Shown one piece after another: positions 17,078 to 24,952 of a stretch of 64,000 nt of DNA. A program made the position numbers and the translations under genes. Under the pieces are notes generated by a model. The model saw only the letters and a list, made by a program, of their open reading frames with translations, was not told where the DNA came from and made no database searches. This stretch comes from Flavobacteriales bacterium (GTDB lineage Bacteria > Bacteroidota > Bacteroidia > Flavobacteriales_F > PHOS-HE28): contig JADZAC010000039.1 in NCBI GenBank assembly GCA_020852835.1, positions 1 to 64,000 of the forward strand, written 5' to 3'. The first letter of the stretch is position 1. Each line of letters starts with the position of its first letter.

Positions 17078-17911
17078 CTATCGCTTGATGAACGGCCGGG
17101 TTTCCACCCGGTCGGCATAGCGCAGCTGCACCATGTAGGCGCCTGCAGGCAACATGCCCACCTCCAAGGTGATCTGGCCCGTAGCATCGGGCAGGCCCGG
17201 CAGGCCGGCTTCCACTGCTTGGCCTGCCGCGGTCAGCACGCGCAATTCCCCAACACCGGTAAGTCCGGTGAGCTTCACCTCTTCGGTGGCGGGGTTGGGG
17301 AAGAGGGAGATGGCGTTCCCGCTGGTCCCAAGGTCGGGGATCACGGTGGTGGTGCCGGTGTCGCCGGCGTTGATCGCCGTGCCCGGGAGGCTTTCGTAGG
17401 CATAGGCCTTCACCAAGGTGGTGTTGGTTTCCATCTTCAGCTCGATCCAGCCGTAATAGGTGTTGCCATCGTCCTGGAAGCGCACGCCCAAAAAGCCGCT
17501 GGGATTGCCGAAGGCCCATTGACCGTAGGAATAGAAGCTCACCAACCAACCTTGGGCGTCATTGCGCCAATCGGGATCGCCGGGTGCAATGGGGTCCCCG
17601 TTTTCCAAGCGGTCGGGGAACATGTTGTTGCTGTAATACAACCCCAGCACGCTTACGCCAGGGGCTTGGTCCGTGATGCCCACGTAGTGCATGGAGCCGA
17701 ACTCGGTGCGCGTGATCTCCAGCTCCACCGTTCCGTCGTTATTGATGTCCACGCCGTAGGTGGAGAAGGATACCTCCACGTCGGGGTCCAAGTCGGTGTG
17801 GATGATCTGGGCGTCGGCTTCCGGGGCCGTTGCCAGAAAGGCCAGCGCCATGCCGGGGTAGGCGAGCTTGTCGGGGATGGCGGTTTTTCTGCAGGGTACA
17901 TGTGCACGCAT
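17078..17911 (-). CDS. secreted T9SS protein, paralogue of 21249-22100
   Basis: 277 residues. A signal-like N-terminus ends in EADAQ. The mature part opens IIHTDLDPDVEVSF followed by DINNDGTVEL, an EF-hand/dockerin-like calcium loop pattern. A YYGWIELK motif follows in mid-protein. The C-terminus is a T9SS type A domain (LFPNPATEEVKLTGL ... FIKR). The same order of signal, DPDV, D-x-D-x-DGTV-x-L and YGWVEL is found in the gene at 21249. Function unknown; extracellular calcium-binding adhesin or matrix protein is a guess. Start ATG 17911; a TACCTTCG promoter-like site lies about 40 nt upstream (17953-17960). Confidence 0.72.
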   Translation of the reverse strand: MRAHVPCRKTAIPDKLAYPGMALAFLATAPEADAQIIHTDLDPDVEVSFSTYGVDINNDGTVELEITRTEFGSMHYVGITDQAPGVSVLGLYYSNNMFPDRLENGDPIAPGDPDWRNDAQGWLVSFYSYGQWAFGNPSGFLGVRFQDDGNTYYGWIELKMETNTTLVKAYAYESLPGTAINAGDTGTTTVIPDLGTSGNAISLFPNPATEEVKLTGLTGVGELRVLTAAGQAVEAGLPGLPDATGQITLEVGMLPAGAYMVQLRYADRVETRPFIKR

Positions 17912-18067
17912 GTTATTGCAGGTTTTGGGGTTGAACGGATCGCCAACGAGAACGAAGGTAATGCCATCACGGCGGTAGGGTGATCTTCTTCTTGTCGGCT
18001 GGACTTCGTCCGGTGTGCTTTGTGGAAGGGCTTGTAGCACACCGCTGGGGCCAGGGTGCCTATTAAT

Positions 18068-20719
18068 TCATGTGCCCGAACGTTCGCGGTAGAGCGCCGG
18101 GTCCACCGCTTGGGCCATGGCAGCCACGTCCAAGGTGGTGCCGAGGAATGCGTTGACCCGCTTCATCGCGGTGAGCGGGTCGGTGATCACTTCGCCATAG
18201 GGCACGCGGATCATGTCCACGTTGGGGCATTGCTCCCGCCAGCGCTCCACCCTGCGCAGCTGCTCATGGAAGGCATGGTGCAGGCCCAGCGGATAGGTTT
18301 TGGCTTTTGCCTCCTTTCCGAGGCGCGCCAGCATGCGCCGCTGGGAGCCGATCACTTCTTCGATCCCGCGTTCCATGAAGACCACCTTGTAGTGGTAGCG
18401 TGGTTGCAGGTAGGGCAGCAACGGGGCTACCACCTTCACCACTTTACCTACGGCCTGTTCCAGGAAGCTGGCGTCGCGGGCCAAGCCCTTCACGGCGGCG
18501 TGCTCCAAGTAGCCTTTCGGGTTGTTGGCGTCCGCCGGGCGCCGGTCATCGGTGAAGGGCGTGAGCCCTGCGGCCACCAGGGCCTGCATCATCATGGAGG
18601 TGCCCGAGCGCGGAAGGCCGGACACCACGGTGATGACGTGGGGCGCCGTCCTTTCACCCACTTCCCTGCGCAGGGCCTCGGCCTTGGCCGGTTCACCCAA
18701 GTGATCTTGGTAGAGGCTGGCCAGTTGCAGGCGCGCCCGGTTGGTCCCCGGGGCCATCTTCAGGCAAACGGCATAGGCCTGCGCGGCATCGGCATAGCGG
18801 CCCAATTGCGTAAACGCCTCGCCCAGGTGGTAATGGGCAAAGGGCCGGTGGAAGTTCAGCCCGATGCCGTGCAGGATCTCCTGTGCGGCGCGTTCCGCAT
18901 CGCCGTTGCGCAGGTGCGCGAGGCCCAGCCCGTAGTACGCTTGTTCCGCCTGGGGGTCGTAAGTGATCGCCCGTTCGAACGCCGTGATCGCACGCGGCCA
19001 TTGTTTGGCCTTCAGCAAGGCGTAGCCGCATCGCAACTGCACCTTATCGCCGTATGCGGGGTCCAGGGCCATGCGTTCCAGCAGGGCGATCGCTTCTTTG
19101 GTGCGTTGCTCGCCTTGCAGCACGGCGGTCTCCAACAGGCGCAGCGCAGGTTCCTCCCGGTAAGGGCCCGGGTCCTTGGGCGGTGGGGCGTCCGGCCGGT
19201 CCTTCGGCGGCATAGCGGCCAGCTGCTTTTGGCGCGCTTCCTCATGGGCCCTCGCCCGGGCCGTGCGCATCTTCTCCAACGTGGCGCGTGCTTCGGGCGC
19301 TTTGCCCAGCCGCAGTTGGCATTGGGCCAATTGCTGGCCGTAGCGCAACTGGTCCGGTGCGGCGGCAAAGAGCTCCTCGAACAGCGCCAAGGCTTCCGGA
19401 TGGCGGCCGCCGTCCACGTAAGCGCGTGCCAGGAAGTAGCGGTTCTCCTGCACCGTGCGCACGCTGGCCTGTTCGGGGTCTTCGCCGGGGTCTTCCACAT
19501 AGCCCAGGTCCACCAGTTGTTGCAGGGATCCGCGGTCCATGTCCGAAACCGCGTCGGCGGCTTTGTTGCGGGGGTGCATGCCGCAATCACCGGCCACCTC
19601 TTCCCAGGAGGGGATCACCTCGATCTTGGGCGGCTGTTCGAAGATGTCCAGCAGCGGCCGCCCGTCCATGTCGCTCGCTATGGGCAGGCCGAAGAGGGTG
19701 AGCAGGGTGGGGGTGATGTCCAGCAGGCTTGCGCCGTGCACCAGTTCATCTTGTTTGATGCCCGGCCCCTTGATGCAGAAGATGCCGTAAGGGCTGTGCT
19801 CGTAAGCCGGCCCGGCGGGCTCGCGGGGCAAGGCGCTGGGCCGCAGGTGGTCCGGGTGGAAGCCATGGTCGGAAAGCAGCAGCACGGTGGCCTCGGGGCC
19901 GGCCAGGTCCAACAGTCGCCCCAGCATCAGGTCGTGGAAACGGTAGGCCGCGGTGACCACGCCCTTGTACAGATTGAACTCGCGCTCCGGGATGTAGGGC
20001 CGCCGGGGCGGGTGGAATTTCATGAAGCCGTGCTTGAAGTGGTCGATGGCGTCGTAGTACACGCCCATAAAATCCCATTCCTCCCGCTCCAGCAGGTAGG
20101 TGGCGGCGGCATGCACCGTGGAACAATCGGCCAGTACGCGGGCTATGGAGTTGAGCCCCCGTTCCTTGTCCTGGTCCACCTGCGCGAAGTCCGGTACAAA
20201 GGGTGCGATGTGGGCGGCGGTGAGCTCCGCCGGGTGGATCCGCAGCCGCGCGAATTCCGCGCCGCGTTCTGCCGGATGCACGGTGCCTTCCCGCAGGGGC
20301 CAGGGTTCATTGATCGGCTGGTGTGCGCGCTGGTAGAAATTGCTCACCATCACCCCGTTGATGGGCTCGGCCGGATGGCTCGGCCACCAGCCCAGCACAT
20401 GGGTGCGTTTCTTTTCCTGCGTCAGGATGTTCCAGATGGCTTTTACGCGGCGGTGCACGTTGGTGACCGGGCGCACGGTCTTGCCGTCGGGGCCGGTTTC
20501 AGTGAAGCCCAGGATGCCGTGCTTATAGGGCCGCTTCCCCGTGGCAATGGAGGTCCACAGCATGGGGGACAGGGGCGGGTCCAAGGTGGCCAGGCGCCCG
20601 CGCACGCCGCCGCTCACCAGCTTTTCCAAGTTCGGCATCAGGCCCGCGTCCATCAGCGGGTCGATCGCTTTCCAGTCGGCGGCGTCCCAACCGATCACCA
20701 GCACCTTACGCTTGGCCAT
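18068..20719 (-). CDS. alkaline-phosphatase-superfamily phosphodiesterase fused to TPRs and a sulfotransferase
   Basis: 883 residues with three parts. Residues 1-400 resemble type I phosphodiesterase/nucleotide pyrophosphatase: VIGWDAADW (metal Asp12), SPMLWTSIATG (nucleophile Thr56), YYDAIDHFKHGF and LLLSDHGFHPDHL. Residues about 410-690 are tetratricopeptide repeats (AYYGLGLAHLRNGDAERA, HYHLGEAFTQLGRYADAA). Residues about 692-883 are a sulfotransferase domain with the PAPS 5'-phosphosulfate loop SGLPRSGTSMM. No signal peptide, so probably cytoplasmic. The substrate is unknown. The fusion suggests that transfer and removal of a sulfate or phosphate ester are coupled on one protein (inference). 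It overlaps the 70-residue gene upstream by 14 nt, which suggests coupled translation. Confidence 0.85.
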   Translation of the reverse strand: MAKRKVLVIGWDAADWKAIDPLMDAGLMPNLEKLVSGGVRGRLATLDPPLSPMLWTSIATGKRPYKHGILGFTETGPDGKTVRPVTNVHRRVKAIWNILTQEKKRTHVLGWWPSHPAEPINGVMVSNFYQRAHQPINEPWPLREGTVHPAERGAEFARLRIHPAELTAAHIAPFVPDFAQVDQDKERGLNSIARVLADCSTVHAAATYLLEREEWDFMGVYYDAIDHFKHGFMKFHPPRRPYIPEREFNLYKGVVTAAYRFHDLMLGRLLDLAGPEATVLLLSDHGFHPDHLRPSALPREPAGPAYEHSPYGIFCIKGPGIKQDELVHGASLLDITPTLLTLFGLPIASDMDGRPLLDIFEQPPKIEVIPSWEEVAGDCGMHPRNKAADAVSDMDRGSLQQLVDLGYVEDPGEDPEQASVRTVQENRYFLARAYVDGGRHPEALALFEELFAAAPDQLRYGQQLAQCQLRLGKAPEARATLEKMRTARARAHEEARQKQLAAMPPKDRPDAPPPKDPGPYREEPALRLLETAVLQGEQRTKEAIALLERMALDPAYGDKVQLRCGYALLKAKQWPRAITAFERAITYDPQAEQAYYGLGLAHLRNGDAERAAQEILHGIGLNFHRPFAHYHLGEAFTQLGRYADAAQAYAVCLKMAPGTNRARLQLASLYQDHLGEPAKAEALRREVGERTAPHVITVVSGLPRSGTSMMMQALVAAGLTPFTDDRRPADANNPKGYLEHAAVKGLARDASFLEQAVGKVVKVVAPLLPYLQPRYHYKVVFMERGIEEVIGSQRRMLARLGKEAKAKTYPLGLHHAFHEQLRRVERWREQCPNVDMIRVPYGEVITDPLTAMKRVNAFLGTTLDVAAMAQAVDPALYRERSGT

Positions 20720-20918
20720 GGGTGCCGTGCTTGGGTGCTTCCTGTTCCTCCATGGCGCTGGCCCGTTTGGCGCGCCAGGCCATCAACCCCCGGTAGCCCA
20801 AGGCCAGCAGCGAGAGCGATCCTTCTTTGGTCACCTCGAAGGGCGAGCCGTCCTTGGCAGTGATCTGCTGCTGCGGCGGGCCGTCTTGGGGTTGGTCTCC
20901 CCTGTTGCTGTTTGGCAT
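20706..20918 (-). CDS. small conserved-looking partner of the sulfotransferase fusion
   Basis: 70 residues, with a Gln/Pro-rich N-terminus and then DGSPFEVTKEGSLSLLALGY and RGLMAWRAKRASAMEE. The core EGSLxLLALGYxGLxAWR looks like a short conserved element that I associate with genes next to this type of phosphatase/sulfotransferase in Bacteroidota (memory, unverified). No transmembrane helix or signal. Its end overlaps the start of the fusion gene by 14 nt. A longer reading from ATG 21026 is possible, but a perfect TAATTTTG -7 element at 21011-21018 lies inside that extension, which favours the 20918 start. Confidence 0.55.
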   Translation of the reverse strand: MPNSNRGDQPQDGPPQQQITAKDGSPFEVTKEGSLSLLALGYRGLMAWRAKRASAMEEQEAPKHGTHGQA

Positions 20919-21010
20919 GTTGAGCGATGAATTAGTATCGGCAAGATCAGGTCTTTGCAGCTGGGGCGGAAGGCCCGTGCCCGTGGGCGGTGCTCCGAGA
21001 GCGGTAGCTT

Positions 21011-21018
21011 CAAAATTA
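21011..21018 (-). promoter_or_regulatory. -7 promoter element (TAATTTTG)
   Basis: Perfect TAnnTTTG on the minus strand, about 90 nt before the preferred ATG 20918. It would transcribe the 70-residue gene and the fusion gene together. Confidence 0.45.
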
Positions 21019-21248
21019 GATTGCATCCCGGAAAAGCTTTGGAAAGGCAGGCTGGCAGTGCGGCGAACTTGCTTGTGGCCCGGCCTGGTCCGGGGCATGT
21101 GGACAGGTGACCTTGCCACGGCTTGCGGGGTTACGATCGGCCTTTCGCGGTTGTACCTGCTGCGGCCTCTGCAACCGCTTTCCGGTGCCCCGCCCCGGTG
21201 TTCAACTTCAGTATTGATTACCTTGTGTGCTCAAACCATTCAACCGCA

Positions 21249-22100
21249 ATGAAAACCAATACTGCGCTGAAGGAGGATGGAGTGGCCAAATGGTTGGGCT
21301 ACTCCGGCATGGCCACCGCGTTCCTGGCAATGGCACCGGGCGCAAAAGGGCAGGTGGTGTACGTGGACATTGACCCCGATGTGGTCCTGTACCATGCGAA
21401 CTACAACGTGGATTTTGATGCCGATGGCACGGTTGACCTCACCATGACGCATTTTCATGTATTTACGGACCCGTATGGTACCTCGGGGTCAACGTCAACA
21501 GCCTCCAGTCAACGTGCCGGGGTCCAATTTCCGTCGGGAAATGCAGTAGTGGGCACAGTCACTCCAGCCCTCTTGGGTTCGGGTGATCCGATCACTACCG
21601 GTTCCAATTTCATTACCGATGGTTTTGCCGTGCTGGCGAATGGGGAAAACCCCAACGCTTACGATTGGTATCAGCAAACCGGGTTTATCGGTTGCCGCTT
21701 CGTGGGCGGCGACGGCATGGACCACTACGGTTGGGTGGAGCTCAGCGTTCCTACCATGTACCAATTGGTCGTGCGGGCATATGGCTACGAGACGGAGCCG
21801 GGCAAGGGAACCGCGGCGGGTGCCACGGGGAGCGTGGGCTTTGCCGGCAATGGCGTACTGCCTGCGTGGGGGCTGTTGGCCAACCCGGTGAACGACCGGG
21901 CCATTGTCAAGCTGCCGCCCGCCACCAACGGGCCCGTGGCGCTGAGTCTGCTCAGCCCTGCCGGCGAAGTGCTGTTCACCGATGCGTTGCACGGCCAGCA
22001 CATGTACGACCTGCCCATGGCCCGATACGCCCCCGGCGTGTACTTCCTGCGTTTGCAACAGGGTGACCGCTGCAGTGTGCACAAGGTGGTGAAGCAGTAA
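21249..22100 (+). CDS. secreted T9SS protein, paralogue of 17078-17911
   Basis: 283 residues. The N-terminus MKTNTALKEDGVAKWLGYSG leads into a hydrophobic run ending APGAKGQ. The mature start VVYVDIDPDVVLYH and the loop DFDADGTVDLTM parallel the paralogue at 17 kb, as does HYGWVELS. The C-terminus is a T9SS type A domain (LLANPVNDRAIVKLPP ... VHKVVKQ). A TACCTTGT site and a TTCAACCGCAATG context precede the start, similar to the paralogue's leader. The two paralogues face away from each other on either side of the sulfotransferase fusion unit. Function unknown. Confidence 0.72.
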   Translation: MKTNTALKEDGVAKWLGYSGMATAFLAMAPGAKGQVVYVDIDPDVVLYHANYNVDFDADGTVDLTMTHFHVFTDPYGTSGSTSTASSQRAGVQFPSGNAVVGTVTPALLGSGDPITTGSNFITDGFAVLANGENPNAYDWYQQTGFIGCRFVGGDGMDHYGWVELSVPTMYQLVVRAYGYETEPGKGTAAGATGSVGFAGNGVLPAWGLLANPVNDRAIVKLPPATNGPVALSLLSPAGEVLFTDALHGQHMYDLPMARYAPGVYFLRLQQGDRCSVHKVVKQ

Positions 22101-22418
22101 GCACGGCTGCCCGGCATCGGAGCAAGTACGGCCTGCGGGTCCTATCGGCAACGGGTGCCCATGGCGCTGTTTGGCGCGCGGCATCAACGGATGGTCGAGC
22201 TATGTCCACGCTGTGGTACCAGGATGATCCATGCCGACCTGGTCGGCGCCGCCCTTCGTTCATGCCCTTGATCGATCGCGGCGCCTGGCGCATGAAAATG
22301 ATCCGATGGCCCGGGTACATCGCAACGGCCGCATTCCGGGAACAAAGGCTCAACCGGCCAGGGCGATCAGCCGATCGCACCTTCCGCGTTCCCTTCCCGC
22401 TGCCGCATTGCTGCGGCC
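22101..22418. other. 318-nt convergent intergenic region, nothing recognised
   Basis: It lies between the 3' ends of the T9SS gene and the SRAP gene. I see no tRNA, strong hairpin with T-run, or conserved small reading frame. Confidence 0.35.
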
Positions 22419-23183
22419 CTACGCAAAGGCCAGCTCAGGATATTCAAACGGGTCGCTGGCGCGCTCCGGCTCCGCCGCCTTGCCCGTCAGCGGGCGCACG
22501 GTCCAGGCTTCCATGCCCTCCTGCGGGTAGGGCAGCACCAACTGGTTGATCCGCTCCGCATCGCGTGCATCCTCCAAGGGCTGCAGCCAGGCGTCCTCCA
22601 GTTCCTGCGGCAGGATCAAGGGCATGCGCGGGCCTTCCAACTTGGGGTTGTTGTGGATCTTGGCCATGAGCGGGTTGGCTGCCGTGGTGACGATGGTGAA
22701 GGTGCGCAGCACCGCTCCGTTGGCCGGGTTGCGCCATTCGTCCCAAAGGCCCGCCAAGGCAAAGGCCTCGCGCCCCTTCACGTGGATGTACCACGGATAG
22801 GTGCGCTTCATGAAGTGCTGGTGCTCGTAAAATCCGTTCACGAAGATCAGGCAGCGCCGTTCCATGGCGGACCTGCGGAAGGCGGGTTTTTCGAAGATGG
22901 ACTCCCCGCGCGCATTCAACGTCTGCACGCGCAGCTTATGTGCCTGTGCTTCATCCTTGGCCCATGATGGGACCAAGCCCCAGGTAAGCAGCTGCGGCCG
23001 GTACGGTTCCGCATCGGTGAAGCCCGCCAGCGGTGGGTGCTCGAAGGCATTGGTGAACACGCGGTCCACCAGGCCGGGCAGCGCCTCCAGCTCCTCGCGC
23101 AATTGGTCCGCGATGGCCATGTCGCCGTCATGCACGGCCCGCTTCAGTGCGGCGGTCTTCAGGCTCTTGGCGCTGTAGCACAT
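22419..23183 (-). CDS. SRAP (YedK/HMCES-type) abasic-site DNA-protein crosslinking protein
   Basis: 254 residues. The start ATG 23183 is fixed by the family: Cys2 (MCYSAKSL) is the catalytic residue that bonds to abasic sites in single-stranded DNA. Other signatures are LTWGLVPSWAKD, TLNARGESIFEKPAF (Asn, Glu), CLIFVNGFYEH (Glu) and KIHNNPKLEGPRMPLIL (His and RMP). The protein shields abasic sites during replication; older annotation calls it SOS response-associated peptidase. It is divergent from the hsp20 gene with 155 nt between starts. All key residues appear intact. Confidence 0.9.
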   Translation of the reverse strand: MCYSAKSLKTAALKRAVHDGDMAIADQLREELEALPGLVDRVFTNAFEHPPLAGFTDAEPYRPQLLTWGLVPSWAKDEAQAHKLRVQTLNARGESIFEKPAFRRSAMERRCLIFVNGFYEHQHFMKRTYPWYIHVKGREAFALAGLWDEWRNPANGAVLRTFTIVTTAANPLMAKIHNNPKLEGPRMPLILPQELEDAWLQPLEDARDAERINQLVLPYPQEGMEAWTVRPLTGKAAEPERASDPFEYPELAFA

Positions 23184-23338
23184 GGTGCGATGCGATCCCC
23201 GAAGGTACCTCCAACACCTTTTTGCCTGGTGCCTGCCGCAGGCGCACCCCGGTTTTACTTGGATCTTTTTGGCACCCGGGCCAAGAACAGTTCTCCGGTC
23301 TGCCTGTTTTGCTTGTGAACGACCAAACCAACAACCAC

Positions 23339-23782
23339 ATGGCACTGATGAAATTCCGTGGACCGGTGGACGAAGCGTTCCCGGTTGACCGCCTGGCCAG
23401 CGACACCTTCGGCTCCAACATCGCACGCCTGCTGGGCAGCGACACGCTTTCACACCATGCACCCCGCGTCAACATCACCGAACGCGCCAAGGATTTCCGC
23501 CTGGAAATGGAAGTCCCGGGCTTCGATAAGAAAGACCTGAAGGTGGACCTGCAGGAGGATACGATCACCATTCGCGGCGAACATGCCGCCATGGAACGCC
23601 AAGCGGAGGAGCGCTACACGCGAAGGGAGTTCAACCGCTCCTCCTTTGAACGGAGCTTCGTGCTGCCCGCCACGGCCGATGCCGCCAATGTGGCTGCCGA
23701 CTACACCAATGGGGTGCTCACGCTCATCATCCCCAAGCATGAAGAAAGTCGGCCCAGCACGCGCCGCATCAGCATCAAATGA
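23339..23782 (+). CDS. Hsp20/alpha-crystallin small heat-shock protein
   Basis: 147 residues. The alpha-crystallin domain runs from about residue 43 to 135: PRVNITERAKDFRLEMEVPG, then DLKVDLQEDTITIRGE, ERYTRREFNRSSFERSFVLP and GVLTLIIPK. The C-terminal ISI (I-x-I) motif binds neighbouring dimers. It acts as an ATP-independent holdase. Start ATG 23339 gives the usual short N-terminal arm. A SRAP gene is divergent upstream and a lipoprotein follows 61 nt later. Confidence 0.93.
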   Translation: MALMKFRGPVDEAFPVDRLASDTFGSNIARLLGSDTLSHHAPRVNITERAKDFRLEMEVPGFDKKDLKVDLQEDTITIRGEHAAMERQAEERYTRREFNRSSFERSFVLPATADAANVAADYTNGVLTLIIPKHEESRPSTRRISIK

Positions 23783-23843
23783 AGCAGGGAAGCAGCGAAC
23801 GGGGAGCTCCTGTCAAGCGGCCCCCGGCCACCGCCGCTCCATA

Positions 23844-24347
23844 ATGTCCCAACAGATGAAAGCCCGATCAGCCGCCCAATGGATCGCCTTGGTCGCAGTG
23901 GTCACCTTCGGTTCCGTTGCTTGCAGTGCGCAAAGTAAAAAACTGAAGCCGGGCACCGCCGGCCTGCTCGCGGATACGCTCGCCGCAGAGAGACCCAAAG
24001 TGAACATGCGCGTGAACAAGGTGTATGACGCCAACGGCAACCTGCTCCAATACGACTCTACCTTCACCAGCATCTGCACCGGCAGTGACAGTCTGCGCAT
24101 GGACAGCCTGATGTTCCGGTTCATGGAACCGTTCAGCAGCCCCGGCACCATGGGCATGTTCGGCCCCGGCTTGAACGAACGCTTCTTCAACGACAGCCTG
24201 CCGGGCTATGATTTTTTCCACGACGATTTCTTCCGCAAGCGCATTGATCTGATGCAGGACATGATGCAGCGAATGGATTCGTTGAAGAACCAATTCTTCC
24301 AGGAGCTGTCTTCACCGCCACAGCAGGACAACGCCGGAACGCTTTAG
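23844..24347 (+). CDS. predicted lipoprotein, unknown function
   Basis: 167 residues. Hydrophobic N-terminus with lipobox GSVAC (Cys27). The mature part contains VNKVYDANGNLLQYDSTF, a phrase seen in many Bacteroidota envelope proteins. It ends in a Met/Phe/Asp-rich segment (FFHDDFFRKRIDLMQDMMQRMD) predicted to be amphipathic helix. No enzyme motif is visible. An alternative ATG is at 23856. It may be co-transcribed with hsp20. Confidence 0.6.
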   Translation: MSQQMKARSAAQWIALVAVVTFGSVACSAQSKKLKPGTAGLLADTLAAERPKVNMRVNKVYDANGNLLQYDSTFTSICTGSDSLRMDSLMFRFMEPFSSPGTMGMFGPGLNERFFNDSLPGYDFFHDDFFRKRIDLMQDMMQRMDSLKNQFFQELSSPPQQDNAGTL

Positions 24348-24565
24348 CTTCCATCACCAGCGTGTTCAGCACGCACGTGCCCCGTGCCCGCCCTCTCGCC
24401 AGGGCAAACGCATCTGATCTCCTCAACCCACTGGGCCATGGATTCCCATGGATCGTTATGATCCCCGGACGATTTGCCTTTGGCGCGGTGCGCAAGGCAG
24501 GCAAGACCATATACCCGGCTTGGTGCTGTTACCCCGCGGACTCATCTAAGAAGGGCCAAAGGCCC

Positions 24566-24608
24566 GTGACCTTCCAGCCCATGGCATCGCCTTGGGCTGG
24601 AAGGTCAC
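24566..24608. repeat. REP-like hairpin
   Basis: Perfect 16-bp inverted repeat GTGACCTTCCAGCCCA / TGGGCTGGAAGGTCAC with an 11-nt loop. It shares the TTCCAGCCC core with the hairpin at 24715, and GCTGAAGG follows at about 24633. Confidence 0.7.
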
Positions 24609-24714
24609 ACGGGTTCTGGCGGGGCTGAAGGCCACGCACATAGGTTGGACCATACGGCGGAAGGACGAGCAAGGTTCATGATGTTCCGGGCCTGCAGCCC
24701 TCCACCGTAGCTAC

Positions 24715-24756
24715 GCACATTCCAGCCCGTAGCACCGGCCACGGGCTGGAATGTGC
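24715..24756. repeat. REP-like hairpin
   Basis: Perfect 16-bp inverted repeat GCACATTCCAGCCCGT / ACGGGCTGGAATGTGC with a 10-nt loop, followed by GCCTTCAGCACGGC. Same family as 24566 and 40001 by its core and flanks. Confidence 0.7.
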
Positions 24757-24940
24757 CGTGCCTTCAGCACGGCAACGGGAGCAGTACTGTACGGGATAGG
24801 CCTCCTGGGCAGTGGCCTCCAAACGGCTGCGACGCACCTGCTCAACTCTGGTACGCTTGGGCCGAACTTGGATGGAAAACGGCCGGAAGATTTGATGCGT
24901 TTGCCCTGACCCACTCACCCTCCCAACCTCCCCCTCCTCC

Positions 24941-24948
24941 CATCTTTG
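24941..24948 (+). promoter_or_regulatory. -7-like element (CATCTTTG)
   Basis: One mismatch from TAnnTTTG; its last base is 4 nt before the ATG at 24953, so the mRNA would have almost no leader. Confidence 0.45.
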
Positions 24949-24952
24949 CCCC

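Larger units (their letters stand above)
24348..24952. other. 605-nt intergenic region with REP-like hairpins
   Basis: No coding sequence is recognised. It contains two perfect 16-bp hairpins listed separately and short copies of CCTTCAGC/GCTGAAGG at their flanks. The right end carries the promoter of the flavoprotein gene. Confidence 0.5.

Noticed and set aside
18056-20863. Open frame of 935 codons on the plus strand
   Set aside because: Antisense to the phosphodiesterase-sulfotransferase fusion; no motifs and an unnatural residue composition.
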